Assembly (NCBI GenBank): GCA_914767715.1
Contig: OU612070.1
Location: 8,389,501 to 8,449,500 of the forward strand
DNA length: 60,000 nt
Direction of reading: 5' to 3'
Origin: Membranipora membranacea
Taxonomy: Eukaryota > Bryozoa > Gymnolaemata > Cheilostomatida > Membraniporidae
Shown here: positions 1-9,813 of the stretch, one piece after another
How positions within the stretch are numbered: the first letter of the stretch is position 1
How the letters are laid out: every line of letters starts with the position of its first letter
Program-made: the position numbers and the translations under genes
The notes under the pieces: model-generated
Database searches by the model: none
Told to the model about the DNA's origin: nothing
Seen by the model: the letters and a program-made list of their open reading frames with translations, nothing else

Positions 1-735
1 AACAGAACGTTGTGATCGTGCATGTGGCTTGTGGAGACTTTGCTTTCATCAACAGCTGCTGAACCTGCAATGATTTTGAAATATAATTTTAGATCGGAAT
101 TTTGTCGTCTTTCAGCTAGAGTCTGCCAATCGAACTGAGACATGAGATCACTGATATGATCCGACTCCTTTTTGTGATAAGCCCATCTGAAAGCCTTCCG
201 ATTAATCGCTTCCATAGTGTCGATGTGTTTCACCAAGTGAGGCGACCAGCTTTGAGACGCGTATTCCAGTATAGGCCTACAAATGCATTTATAGCAAATA
301 GCTCTGGATTTTGTACGAGCTTTTTACAAATTTCTCATCAACATACGAAGTGTTTGAGTGGCTTTTTTACATATCTCCCTGATGTGTTTGTCGAAGGATA
401 ATTGGTCATCTATATGTACAACAAGATATTTAATACTGGAGACTTGAGTCAGCTTGGAGTTGTTGAGCATGTAACTAGCCTGGGTTGAGTTATGTTTTTG
501 ACGCTGTAATCTCATATGCTAACACTTATCCACATTGAACTTCATCTGTCAGGTGTTAGCCCACTCAATTAGTCGATCAAGATCGCTCTGCATATGATCC
601 ACATCCACCTGTGATTGTATTCGGTGAAAAGCTAAAGAGTCATCTGCAAATAATCTCAGGTTACAAAAATGGACACAGGATGGCATGTCATTGATATATA
701 ATACAAACAGGAGGCATGCAATTCCTCCATTCCAA
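1..735 (-). mobile_element. Non-LTR retrotransposon (LINE) fragment, 3' part of reverse transcriptase
   Basis: Read on the minus strand, this stretch encodes pieces of a LINE reverse transcriptase. About 735-540 gives LFVLYINDMP followed by RLFADDSLAF, the RT box with the catalytic FADD. About 515-324 gives the downstream KYLVVHIDDQLSFDKHI segment. About 320-1 gives the C-terminal PILEYASQSW region. A stop (WANT*Q) and frame changes break it, so it is dead. No endonuclease is visible because the element runs off the window or is truncated. The box order is that of jockey/CR1-like LINEs; the clade is inferred, not proven. Confidence 0.85.
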
Positions 736-928
736 GTATTTTTTAACTCCTAGATTCAACTCTACATCACATCCCAGACCAAGTGAGTTGTTTGCAAGCC
801 AAATTGAAATAGAATCATCATATTAAGGTGCAATCAGGGATAACCATGGTGGTCAGTCCAAATTACATTCATGATACTGCTGAGAGTGAGTACATCTCCT
901 TGGTACATGACGCTACACATTACATAAC

Positions 929-1140
929 TTGACTGCCTCGAGGGCACGGCCTCCTTATCATACTAGTTGTGTAGGTCTGGTACAAATCAACCCCAGATCA
1001 ATGATCTCAACCCCAGATCTTTTCTACCCCAGATTTTTACTTGCCAACCCCAGACTCAAACATTTTTCCGCGCTTCCCACGGATCTGGCCTTGAATAATA
1101 AACTCAATACGCCCCTGACAATACCTTGTGTGTCAAATGA
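929..1140 (+). repeat. Interspersed repeat rich in CCCCAGAT, also at 17.78-18.01 kb
   Basis: The segment contains repeated CAACCCCAGATC-like words, then CTTTTCTACCCCAGATTTTTACTTGCCAA. A diverged copy in the same orientation lies at 17,780-18,010 (AACCCCAGATAAATGAGC, then ACTTGCCAATCC). It is open in one frame for 73 codons but shows no protein-like features. I read it as a non-coding dispersed repeat. Confidence 0.5.
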
Positions 1141-1791
1141 TCCTCTTTAGTCCTTGCAACTAACATACATGGTTTTGTTTAAAAGGAATTATCTCTACCG
1201 TCACTGAAGTATGATAATATATCTGGTGATCCTCATGAGAGAATATTAAAGCTCGATAACTACCATAACAGGGTATGTGTTCAGTGTTTTTCCATGGCTG
1301 GATGATAGAGTTGTTATAGAGAATATGGGTATATAATTTCAATTGATGTAATAATTTGCAGCATACCTCATATCTGTGATTAAAATGTGCAATTCCTTTT
1401 AATCAATGAAATATCCAATAGATAATATCATAGAGGTCCCCATTTTGGCAGGACAACAGCGTAGTTAGAAAAAAGACAAAACATGTTTTGTTGCACAGAA
1501 CGACCCTAGTTTTAAACATCGATTTATTTTTTTAACACAAAATTTGTTTCTTTCTCCCAAGATAATTATGAATGTGATCCAGCGAGCCACGACTTTGGCA
1601 TTTGTACCAGTAATTTATGCATTCTCATTCGTACTACGCCGCAAATGGGGTATTTCAATCACCTTACTCCTTCGCATTGTGGCTGGAGAAATAAGTATGA
1701 TTATCACACTTGCTTGCTACGTCTGCCAAAGAGGTAAGCAAACAGTAGTATATACTTCCCAAAGGCGCCGGGTACTGAAACAAAACGACCT

Positions 1792-1893
1792 AGAAAGCTC
1801 ACCGAGTGGGATTTGAACCCACAACACCTGTGGCTCCAATCACATGGAGGTGATAAGTAAGGACCCTAACCGATTGTGTCAACTCACCATCCA
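1792..1893 (-). repeat. tRNA-derived SINE in intron 8 of the transporter copy
   Basis: On the minus strand the sequence has an A-box-like GTTGACACAATCGGTTAGG and a B-box-like GTGGGTTCAAATCCCAC. A SINE lies at the same intron position in the paralogous gene (13,720-13,811), in the same orientation relative to the gene. The insertion therefore predates the duplication. The 5' and 3' acceptor-stem halves do not pair, so this is not a functional tRNA gene. Confidence 0.75.
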
Positions 1894-2943
1894 AGAGGGT
1901 AATGGGTCAATGTGGCTATTAAAAAAGCCTGTTCTTCGTTCATTTGGATTCATGCTCTTGCATTCCATAAGCTAACCCATTCACCATTGCCAATTTATTA
2001 ACACAGTATACATGGTTGAATAATGGACCGGTCTTAGCTGTCTTCTGAGCTTTCACATGTCTTTCCAAGTGTGAGTCAGTAGAATAGTACCCAGGAGGCT
2101 GCATATAAACTTCATACCTAAATGTGTCTTTGACTCAAAGCTATTATCTTTCAAATTTCAGGACATGCTGACTTTTCTATATCTAACTTCATCTTCCAAG
2201 GAATAAGTTTGGCTTTCCTATACACAGCAGGTAAACAAATACATAGATTTAAAGGGCAACCAAGGTTTCAAACAAATTCTCATTGATTGATAGCAGATTG
2301 CACCTTCTGCATAGGGAAAATGACAAAATGTAATTCGGATGATTATTCAGCCAGAATTCTTGTGAAACAATTCATCCATCAGGCACTCAAACTCAGCTAA
2401 AATAGAATACCAAAGAGCAGTTTCCTGTTCCTCGTTTATTTAGCCTGTGCTCTATCATTATTACAGCAATGTCTGGGAATCTCCCCTAAACTGAAGTGTT
2501 ACCAGGCTTAGAGTCAGCAACTACTTTGAGTTTTGCACTGCGTCATGCATAAAGCTGATGCTGTCTAGCACAGTATTTACTACCCACTAATGTATTGCTG
2601 CGAAACCTTGGTTGCCCTTTAAGTTGCAAAAATATGAGTAGCACTCTTCTAAAAGATGTACAGCCCAACTGCATGCTCAAGGCAAAGTTTAATATTTTAT
2701 TTGCTAATGAAGTTTGAATCGTTCCAAGCCCCATTTGGAAAGAAGGGACAATTGAACACATGATGCTCTTCAAAATCAACAGGTTGTTCCCTTCACATGT
2801 CATGGTATTTCTTAATCCTCTCATTTGATACCACTGTTGTTCCTTTTCAGGGTATGAATTGGCAATTGTGTCAGCTCCAAGGTCAATGCAGGCAACAGCA
2901 ATGGGAGTAGTCTTTTCCTTGGATGGCTTTTCCAATATAGTAT

Positions 2944-3369
2944 TGTCACATACACTGTATGTGACACGCCTAGGTGCATGACTCTACATGAAGTTAGGCA
3001 TTGTATATTGCACTGTCATGGTTGCCATGGTCTTAATCTGATTAATTGTTATACTCTTCCGCATTTACTTCCATTTTTTGCACATTTAATTACCATCTAA
3101 ATGCGGAGGTTGGCCATCAAAATGATGACGTATCATCCCACCTGTTTCTATTTTTACGACCTATTTATACAGGTCGGTATAAAGAACAGTGGTTTTTGCT
3201 CTGAAGATTTAGTTACAACTTGGCGTTGCAATTTATCAGTTGCCTGGGGCATTTGCCCCAGGGTGTAGTTCAGTAATAAAATCATCAAACTGCCGAAAAA
3301 CTGCATTTAGTATTATAAACATATGAACTCTGCCAGCAGTGAACTGTCGTGATCTTTCTCGATCCGACA
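2944..3369 (+). repeat. 5' LTR
   Basis: The LTR is 426 bp long. It starts with a near-perfect inverted repeat (TGTCACATACA, one C, TGTATGTGACA). It contains TATA-like CTATTTATACAGG and GGTATAAAG words near 3165-3182 and an AATAAA polyadenylation-type hexamer near 3274, an ordering consistent with U3-R-U5. Confidence 0.9.
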
Positions 3370-4377
3370 ATTGGTGCCCAACCGAGTGAGGAGAGAACTT
3401 CACACCTTCAGATGATGAGACTGATAGCGTTGAATATACAAGAAAGAGGATGGAGATTGTGGACTTGGAGGAAAATGTCTTTAGAGTAGATGATCTAATA
3501 CAAGCAATATAATGGAACCATATGTGTCTACATCGTCTACATTACTATAAGGAGAAATGGAGACGGACTTTTTAGATGATGTAGAGACAAAACATATGGA
3601 AGCTGATATACTAGTGATGACATTTGATCTTCTGCTCATGATTCACCAACTGACAAGGTACCTCTGCAATTTCCTGATTTTATTCAACCAGTTCTATTCA
3701 GTCTCAGTCTACAACAGCAGACAAACTACTCTGGTGGTGTGAACACTGTAACTCAAAAAAATAGAAAAACTTCAATAAAAACATTAGGCAACCGTAACCT
3801 AAGATCCGCTAAGAATAAAAGATTATGGAATGCAGCTGACTACAACCAACTGGCAACTGATCTTAATATAGCAGCAGTATTAGTGCAAGGATCAGCACAA
3901 AATAATATGGTCACTGTATTAGTTAGGATGTAATGAATTATTTGATATTATTACCATCGACACAACCTTGATCATGCAATTTATATATTTATCGTTTGAA
4001 TTTCCTGCGATGCAGATTTTTTAATGATAGTTGTGCAGGAAAGCAGCATTATAATATTTCATGAATTTTATACCTTCGTCTGTCCTGTAATCTAAGCAAA
4101 GCTTAGGTTCTTAGATCTAGAGTTGAGAGGAAAGTGGGATATATTTTTTTTGTTAATGGACCTGAAGCAGTTGTTAAGGTTCTTCAGCCTTGGAAGGGAA
4201 TGTCATGATTTTGTTATGACCGTCTTTTATGCATGACATTTTTGATTTGTTTGTATTTCAGGAGATTTTGAGGTTTTAAATTTTATATTGCAATGATTAT
4301 CCTTGTGTGACATAAGCTATAATGTTTTTTGAACCAGTTAAAGCGATCGAGGACGATCGCAACCAGGGGGGTGCATG

Positions 4378-4803
4378 TGTCACATACACTGTATGTGACA
4401 CGCCTAGGTGCATGACTCTACATGAAGTTAGGCATTGTATATTGCACTGTCATGGTTGCCATGGTCTTAATCTGATTAATTGTTATACTCTTCCGCATTT
4501 ACTTCCATTTTTTGCACATTTAATTACCATCTAAATGCGGAGGTTGGCCATCAAAATGATGACGTATCATCCCACCTGTTTCTATTTTTACGACCTATTT
4601 ATACAGGTCGGTATAAAGAACAGTGGTTTTTGCTCTGAAGATTTAGTTACAACTTGGCGTTGCAATTTATCAGTTGCCTGGGGCATTTGCCCCAGGGTGT
4701 AGTTCAGTAATAAAATCATCAAACTGCCGAAAAACTGCATTTAGTATTATAAACATATGAACTCTGCCAGCAGTGAACTGTCGTGATCTTTCTCGATCCG
4801 ACA
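4378..4803 (+). repeat. 3' LTR
   Basis: It is the same length as the 5' LTR and I see no difference between them, which implies a very young insertion. The gene sequence resumes immediately after the GTAT target-site duplication. Confidence 0.9.
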
Positions 4804-5249
4804 GTATTGCTCGCTGTTAACCGAAACCCTGATGCAACTTTTACAGATACCTATTACTATATTGGTGTCGTGATAAATATATTGTCTATTGTATTCTTGA
4901 TATTAATTCACAAGCGATGGCGCTTTCACAACTAACTTCTTGTTTCAACATCTTGGCAGTAATTTTTGAGATGTTTGTTGGTGATGTTTATGGATTTATT
5001 ATTGGGGGCAATTAGAGAGGTATCTAGCATATATAGCATGGTAAACAAGTTGTATAATCCTCATATGAGTAATCAAGCCGTTTTCATGAGAAAACATGTG
5101 GAACAGTAAACACTCATAAGTAGAGTCCCTTTCCCATATTTATGCTTTTTCGTTTTTCTTCTTTTTTGTTGTTTTTGTTGTAGCATCCTACTTTTTGCTT
5201 TGATCCCTAATATGATAGGTTAAATAAATAGTATAGTTGGTACAAAGGT

Positions 5250-5790
5250 CTTATGGCTGACATTCGTGAACTCTCTCCGGTTTCCACAAGTCACAACAAT
5301 CAAATATGCTGAAGACACCACCACCCTTTACCCTCTGAGCAAATCTCAGATCAATATTGTGAGTGACACAAAAACACAAATTAAGTTCACTCCACCGGTC
5401 ATCGGTCAGCAGCATGTGGACCAGTGCTCCAACTGGGCAGCAGCTAACAAGATGCAGCTTAGCACACATAAGACCAAGTCACTACCGATCTCCCTGCGTA
5501 AAGAGTTAACAATGACCAGTAATTTGACAATAAACAGCTCCGAAATAAAAAATGTCCAACACAGCAAACTGCTAGGGGTCACAGTTGACTCTCATCTGAC
5601 TTTCTCAGATCATATCACCAAAAGACGCAAGCCAGCCAACAAGAAGATCCATGGGCTGCTTATTCTCAAACAGTCCGGCGTAGAAAAACAGTCTCTGCTA
5701 CATTTGTACAAATCACAAACAATTCCAACCATAAGCCACGCAGTCTGTTACCCATTTACAACTGATCAGCAGAAATCCGATATACCATGA
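5250..5790 (+). mobile_element. LINE fragment, C-terminal RT region
   Basis: A 174-codon open frame reads IKYAEDTTTLYP (the YADD box with the first Asp changed to Glu), followed about 95 residues later by SKLLGVTVDSHLTFSDHI. That is the KYLGV..D..L.W..H pattern of LINE reverse transcriptases. It ends near LYKSQTIPTISHAVCYP. The endonuclease and RT N-terminus are absent. It is a separate insertion from the element that follows, because the order RT-then-endonuclease cannot belong to one LINE. Confidence 0.8.
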
Positions 5791-5865
5791 CTATTGACTC
5801 TCTGGACTCTTCCAGTAAGCCAGTAAATACATCCTCCCGACCAAACCTAGGCTACCGCCCGCGCG

Positions 5866-8370
5866 GGGACGGCAACTGTGCTTCATCAACACCAACTGCC
5901 AATCACTGGTAAGAAAAAAGGGGGCTTGGCAAAATCTCATCTCAACCACAAAGCCAGATGTCAATATAGCAACGGAGACGTGGTTGGATCCAAGCATTGG
6001 CGACGTTGAACTGGAATCTGAGTCCTATACCATCTATAGAAAAGACTGCGTAACATGCGGCGGTGGTGTTCTGATTGCTGTGAACAACTCCATCATAAGC
6101 ACAGGCGCTAAGATTACCATCTCAGCTGAAATAACATGGGTAAAAATACACTGCAAAAACCATCGCGACATTTACATCGCTGCATGTTACCGTCCCCGTG
6201 TATCTGACACCAACTTTAATACCCAATTACAGTCATCACTCAACCATATACTAAGGAAGAAAAGATCTAGCTCTGTAATTGTGGCGGGGGATTTTAGTTA
6301 CCCTTGGTGGGACTGGTCAAGTAACAATCTTAAAACAGGAGCCCAACACAGAGCACTACACTATGAGTTTGCTGACATCCTCGACGATTTTGGGCTCGTC
6401 CAGATTGTCACTGAGCCAACCCCTCTCCATAACACATGGATCGATATCAAATCACTAATCTTGGAAGCTATAGAGATCTATACCCCTTGGCGAGAACCAA
6501 AGCATAAGGATTCCTGTCCCTGGGTAATAAAAGACCTCCTTAACCTGATAAAGATCAGGAAAAGACTCTACAAGCGTGTCAGGAAAAGAGGTTGCCCTTG
6601 TCTAGAGACAAGGTATCTTTTATATCGTGCCCTAGTAAAGAAGCAACTGAGGATAGAACATGCCTACTATGTGCACCGCTTGTTTACCGAAGAAGATAAA
6701 TCCCAACAAAACATCTCAAAACGCTTCTGGACCTATATCAAACACAGACGCTCATCTGCTGTCTCTAATATAGGCCTTCTGAAAAAAGGAAACGCTCTGA
6801 CTACCATTGCTAAGGAGAAGGCCAACCAGCTGAATCAACAATTCATGTCAGTCTTCTCCAAGCCAACGCCAAGAATAGACTACCTGACATTGACCCTTAA
6901 ATCAGTCATGCCCAATGTCTCCGTATCCACTAATGGCGTCCACAAGCAACCTAGATCTCTAAACGCAGACGGCATTAGTCCCAGGGTGCTCCGAGAGCTA
7001 GCTGACATACTTACTGCATCATTATTGAGTCTATTCCAACTATCACTCGAAAAAGGGTCTGTTCCACTGGACTGGAAGAAGGCCATAATATCGCCAATCT
7101 TCAAGAAAGGGGACAAGTGCTTACCACCCAATTACATGCCCGTCAGTCTGCAAAGTTCTAGAGCATGTTGTCACCAGTCAACTAACATCTTATGCTGAGT
7201 CCCAGGGACTGTTCTTTAAGAACCAGCACGGCTTTTGGGAAGACCACGGTTGCGAGTGTCAACTCATTGAACTAGCCAATGATATCGCCAAAAACCTTGA
7301 CAAAGGGATCCAGACAGATGCCTGTGTGTTGGACTTCTCAAAAGGCTTTGACAAAGTCAACCACAGCAAACTATTACTGAAATTAGCAATATACGGAGTG
7401 TCCTTTCAAATGTTATCATGGATTTATGACTTCCTTTTGAACAGGTCCCAGAAGGATGTAGTTGAAAGAGAAGAGTCAGGCGTCACCCCTGTCACATAAG
7501 GAGTTCCTCAGGCTTCAGTGATCAGCCCAACTCTTTTCCTGTACTACATCAATGATATGCCAGACAACATCAAGTCAACAGTACGGTTGTTTGCTGACAA
7601 CACGATTGTATACTCCGATGCAATCAACAACCAAACACTCCAAGATGATCTGAGTAGGCTTGAGCAGTGGGAGAATCAGTTGGACATGGAGTTTCATCCC
7701 TCAAAATGTTAGCACATTTGTTTCACAAGGAAAAAACGCCCATCAGAGAGCTCATACAAACTCCATAACATCGAGATACCCCACACCAACTGCACCAAAT
7801 ACCTTGGTGTGTATGTGGACTCAAAACTTACCTGGCACGAACACATAGCCAAAATCACTAGTAAGGCAAATGCCACCTTAGCCTTCATACGACATGATGT
7901 CCTCACAACATCAGAAGACATTCGCTCCACTGCCTACAAACAGCTAGTGAGACCGGTACTCGAGTACGCTTCCTGCGCTTGGGACACTGCTACCCAGGCT
8001 GCAGAGACCCGACTCCAAGCAGTTCAGCGTCGCGCAGCCCGGTTCATATGTGGCATCCAGCGCAGCGACAAGAGGGCCAGCACCACCGGTCTTCTCTCAA
8101 AGCTTGACCATTAACCACTGGATGACCGCCGTAAGTGTAGGCGACTGCAAGTCTTTCGCACCTACCACTTAAATGCTCCTCACATCATCAATGAGAGTGT
8201 GCCTAGATCAACACACCACTCCAGCAGATGCCATGCACAGCAGTATTTCATTCCATCTACCAACACTCTGCACTATCGCCGGTTCTTTTTTGTTAGAACT
8301 GCCAAAGACTGGAATTGTCTACTGCATGGTTGCCCACTGTTAACAGCTCCTGCCCCGAACCCCGGTTAGA
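5866..8370 (+). mobile_element. LINE (jockey/CR1-like), endonuclease plus reverse transcriptase, inactivated
   Basis: The apurinic-type endonuclease begins with INTNCQSLVRKKGAWQ and TETWLDPSIGD near 5880-6000 and includes VIVAGDFSYPWWDW near 6280. The RT follows with LNADGISPRVLREL, IISPIFKKGDK and, after a frameshift near 7,150, LDFSKGFDKVNHSKLL, the GVPQ box, RLFADNTIVYSD and KYLGVYVDSKLTWHEHI. Inactivating lesions are the frameshift near 7,150, a TAA just before GVPQ (about 7497-7499), a TAG at 7710-7712 and a TAA at 8112-8114. The catalytic FADD reads FADN. The 3' end lies near 8,370, after the CPLLTAPAPNPG-coding stretch. The segment between endonuclease and RT appears shortened. Confidence 0.9.
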
Positions 8371-8559
8371 TCTAAAGCTGTTCTTTTTGGTTTCCGGTAA
8401 ATGATCCGGAAACGTAAAACGATTCATGAGTTTTTAACGTTCCTGAAGTCACGACGCTGAAGTCGGCACTAGGAGCTAAGAATCATCAGGTGAGACAGGT
8501 GTGAAGTTATTCTGACTAGTTACTCTATAAAGTGATATCCGTATTTGCAGCGCTCAACT

Positions 8560-9813
8560 GGCTAATTGTGGTTTCAGGGTCCAGTGATTTGTTTACTCTT
8601 CTACTAAGCCTTTTGTCAAGTTTACTTTTACTTGGTAAGTTGATTTATGAATAATGGCTTACTCACTAGACTTTTTGGTTAGGATGTGTTAAACTGTGAG
8701 AAGCAATCGTTTATTAACACATGGGCACATGGGCACATGGACACATGGGCAAAAAAACTGTACGGTTATGTCTCTGTCTTCATCCTGTTTGAAACATAAG
8801 CCTTAGGATCAGGTTTTTCTTGGTTATTGGTTATGGAAGACTGCATTACTTTACTCTTAATATGCAGTTGTGTTATGTTTGGCCAGATGGTGAGAATTGA
8901 TATTGACCTGAACGATGAAATACTGTCATAGGTTGCCTTTCCATACCAGGAGCAGACTTTATGATTGTTGTATTGACTTCAATAGCTTGTCAGTGATCAA
9001 TGTTTTATTAATCGTAACAGGTCAAACACTATCACTACCTTGTGATTGGACAAACAGCACAGGGAGACTGATTCTATTGATCTCTGGTGATATTAGAGCA
9101 GTGACTGCCAGCTCAGAGGATGACTGTAGAGATCAATGTATGAATCAGACATCATTTATCTGTGCTGCCGTTAACTACAGACTCAGTGATAAGAGCTGTG
9201 AGTTGCTGACTGAGAATAATGAGACTGCGACGATGGAGACAACTCAATCTGAATGGATATACTTCATCAGGCTGTTGCGCGCAGGTAGGTTGGTGAAAGT
9301 AGTTGGATCATGTCAAACTCCTCGATTGACGTCACTAGGTTCTTTGTTTGACTTCTAAACTTACCATATCAATTATTTCAGCAATTTCTGATCTTTTCCT
9401 TCCATTTCTAAGAAAATTCATTTGTAGCTGATTGGATTTTGTTATTAAGATTATTGATTATATTTTGCTCTCTATGCCTTATCATATTAAATCGACAAAG
9501 ACATTGTTTGGGCATGACTACCAGCACGTTAAAGATGATCTGTGTTCTAAAACAGGTACATGGTTCCCTTGTATTGCAAAGCCAGGTAGCTACGATGGAA
9601 ACACTGATGATTTGATAGTAACATCTTTAAGAGGTTGTATGGATGAGTGTATGAAGACCTCTCCTACACAGAACAGCTGTGGCTCTATAGTCATCTCTAA
9701 TACAGAGCAGCAGGGAAGGTGTAGACTTTCCAATCATGTGATGGTGAACAAAACTCAACCAGCTGCTGCAAATACAGTGTCTACATACTTCAACAGACCG
9801 TTTTGGTACAGAG
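8560..9813 (+). pseudogene. PAN/apple-domain receptor gene, truncated copy (exons 1-3)
   Basis: The copy holds three exons matching the longer gene at 23,085-29,318: a signal-peptide exon ending at 8634 (LLLSLLSSLLLLG), exon 2 at 9021-9284 (264 bp, same length as the paralogue) and exon 3 at 9556-9813. Exon 2 has the spacing of cysteines DDCRDQCMNQTSFICAAV..SCELL; exon 3 has RGCMDECMKTSPTQNSC..GRCRL. Both look like PAN/apple-type disulphide domains. All introns are phase 1. Exon 2 keeps TGG (9254-9256) where the longer copy has TAG. No ATG is found in frame with the signal peptide: the paralogue's AATAATGGG is AATTGTGGT here. I find no exons 4-10 downstream before 12.9 kb. This is probably a partial duplicate that lost its ends, although a distant promoter exon cannot be excluded. 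Confidence 0.65.
8714..8752 (+). repeat. Short tandem repeat of ACACATGGGC
   Basis: The words ACACATGGGC, ACATGGGC, ACATGGAC and ACATGGGC follow one another directly in intron 1 of the truncated receptor copy. No function is seen. Confidence 0.7.

Larger units (their letters stand above)
2944..4803 (+). mobile_element. Non-autonomous LTR retrotransposon, 1,860 bp, recent insertion
   Basis: Two 426-bp direct repeats (2944-3369 and 4378-4803) appear identical by eye. Each begins TGTCACATAC and ends GATCCGACA, and they bound a 1,008-bp interior. The element is flanked by a GTAT duplication (2940-2943 and 4804-4807). A primer-binding-site-like TGGTGCCCAACCGAGTGAGG starts at 3372, two bases inside the 5' LTR. 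A purine-rich AGGGGGGTGCATG lies directly before the 3' LTR. No gag, protease, RT or integrase is recognisable in the interior, which has only short ORFs, so it must be mobilised by another element. Orientation follows PBS-to-PPT order and is the same as the host gene. Superfamily is uncertain; the 4-bp duplication and TG..CA ends fit Ty3/gypsy- or BEL-type elements. Confidence 0.93.
1186..4935 (+). pseudogene. POT/SLC15-like transporter, second copy: exons 7-10, last exon split by an LTR element
   Basis: This is the 3' half of a proton-oligopeptide-transporter-like gene, paralogous to the complete gene at 12,884-20,461. Exons by comparison are 1186-1272 (24 residues in the paralogue; here a 15-bp insertion makes 29), 1562-1733 (TM8 to TM10 region, 172 bp in both copies), 2162-2230 (69 bp in both), and 2851-4935. 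The last exon starts with YELAIVSAPRSMQATAMG and is interrupted after AATATAGTAT by the LTR element. It resumes after the target-site duplication with LAVNRNPDATFTD and ends HKRWRFHN and a stop at 4933-4935. All splice sites shown are intact and no other stop is seen, so inactivation looks recent. Exons 1-6 are not found upstream; that part may be missing or lie outside the window. Confidence 0.85.

Noticed and set aside
3370-4377. Possible gag or pol remnants in the LTR element interior
   Set aside because: Only frames of about 60-64 codons without zinc-knuckle, protease or RT motifs.
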